A DNA stretch of 23,494 nt. It comes from Candidatus Martarchaeota archaeon (GTDB lineage: Archaea > Micrarchaeota > Micrarchaeia > Micrarchaeales > CABMGC01). The DNA lies in contig JAMCZF010000020.1 in the NCBI GenBank assembly GCA_023485825.1, positions 1 through 23,494 on the forward strand, written 5' to 3'. Both the position numbers and the translations under genes were made by a program. The notes below the pieces were generated by a model. The model did no database searches. It saw only the letters and a list, made by a program, of their open reading frames with translations, and had not been told where the DNA came from. Shown in pieces: positions 22,938 through 23,494 of the stretch. Each line of letters opens with the position of its first letter. The stretch's first letter is position 1.

Positions 22938-23494
22938 ATGTCGAAAAGCCTGGACGCGATAAAGGAATCAGACCCGGAACTTTACAGATACATGGCAGAG
23001 GAGCTCTTAAGGCAGCGAAACTCCCTCGAGATGATACCCTCGGAGAACTTCACGAGCATGGCGGTCATGCAGTTAATGGGCAGCGTGCTCACCAACAAGT
23101 ACTCTGAAGGCTACCCTGGCAAGAGATACTACGGAGGCAATCAGTACATAGACCGTATAGAGGACCTTGCCATAAGCAGGGCCAAATCCCTCTTCGGGGT
23201 TGAGCATGCCAACGTGCAGCCGTATTCAGGGTCGCCTGCTAACATGGAGGTGTGCCTTGCGTTATGCAATGCAGGCGACACCATAATGGGCCAGAGCCTC
23301 ACGTCAGGCGGCCATCTGACGCATGGCGACCACGCAAGCGCCACAGGCAAGATATTCAACAGCGTGCAGTACGGCGCAAGGGAAGACGGCTACATAGACA
23401 TAGAGGCCGCGCGGAGGCTCGCCATTGAGAACAGGCCAAAGCTCATCTGGATAGGCTCTACGGCATACCCGCGGAGACTCCCGTTCAAGGAGTT
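22938..23494 (+). CDS. glyA: Serine hydroxymethyltransferase, 5' part (cut by the window end)
   Basis: 185 complete codons of a PLP enzyme that interconverts serine and glycine with a folate or pterin carrier. Family marks are E-M-I-P-S-E-N-F-T-S (usually L-I-A-S-E-N-x-x-S), T-N-K-Y-S-E-G-Y-P-G-K-R-Y-Y-G-G, V-Q-P-Y-S-G-S-P-A-N, and G-G-H-L-T-H-G. The catalytic lysine lies outside the window. The stretch after T-H-G (D-H-A-S-A-T-G-K) differs from the usual bacterial sequence, but archaeal members vary here. ATG 22938 is 24 bases after the protease stop, so it is probably in the same transcript. Confidence 0.95.
   Translation, partial: MSKSLDAIKESDPELYRYMAEELLRQRNSLEMIPSENFTSMAVMQLMGSVLTNKYSEGYPGKRYYGGNQYIDRIEDLAISRAKSLFGVEHANVQPYSGSPANMEVCLALCNAGDTIMGQSLTSGGHLTHGDHASATGKIFNSVQYGAREDGYIDIEAARRLAIENRPKLIWIGSTAYPRRLPFKE

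Noticed and set aside
23287..23345. Aberrant SHMT active-site region
   Set aside because: The residues after G-G-H-L-T-H-G differ from bacterial SHMT, but archaeal enzymes vary here and the catalytic lysine is outside the window.

Overview
The window is archaeal chromosomal DNA. The evidence is a split archaeal RNA polymerase operon (rpoH, B'', B', A', A''), an MCM replicative helicase, an archaeal presenilin-like membrane protease, a tRNA-Gly with a bulge-helix-bulge intron, TATA-box promoters 25-40 bases ahead of start codons, and GGTGAT-type ribosome binding sites. AUA, AGG and CGC codons are frequent and core genes are GC-rich. A small, fast-evolving lineage (DPANN or Micrarchaeota-like) would fit the divergent polymerase and synthetase motifs, but I cannot fix the phylum from the sequence.

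Layout. 1-861: the end of a secreted beta-propeller protein. 942-3130: thioredoxin, then histidyl-tRNA synthetase with a tightly coupled unknown gene. 3144-3232: intron-containing tRNA-Gly(CCC). 3234-4030: a damaged region with a frameshifted membrane-anchored gene and the stub of an IS200/IS605-type tnpB behind a hairpin end. 4004-6592 (minus strand): a polytopic membrane protein, tryptophanyl-tRNA synthetase, and a two-helix membrane/coiled-coil protein. 6754-13931: the RNA polymerase operon. 13932-14633: a decayed IS200-type element with a frameshifted tnpA, three 19-20 base direct repeats, two hairpins and a 12-base palindrome. 14634-18090: a surface module made of a large secreted, glycosylation-rich protein, a 79-residue anchored Thr/Pro-rich protein, and a polytopic membrane protein. 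18169-19626 (minus): a bacterial-type methionyl-tRNA synthetase. 19711-23494: MCM, presenilin-like protease, and the 5' part of glyA, closely spaced and probably co-transcribed.

How the genes fit together. Most of the window is information processing: transcription (five polymerase subunits), translation (three aminoacyl-tRNA synthetases and one tRNA) and replication (MCM). Between these blocks lie accessory patches rich in surface proteins, remnants of mobile elements and frame-broken genes. The operon that in many archaea runs on from rpoA'' into rpl30e, nusA and rps12 stops here at a mobile-element scar.

The points most worth a second look are departures from near-invariant residues in the polymerase active centre (an acidic residue of the B' Glu-Asp pair is Ala, and the A' bridge helix is divergent), a TrpRS whose HIGH motif reads TVAH, the 16-base tRNA intron, and the repeat/palindrome-rich scar ahead of the surface module. 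I did not find a clearly new defence or mobile system.
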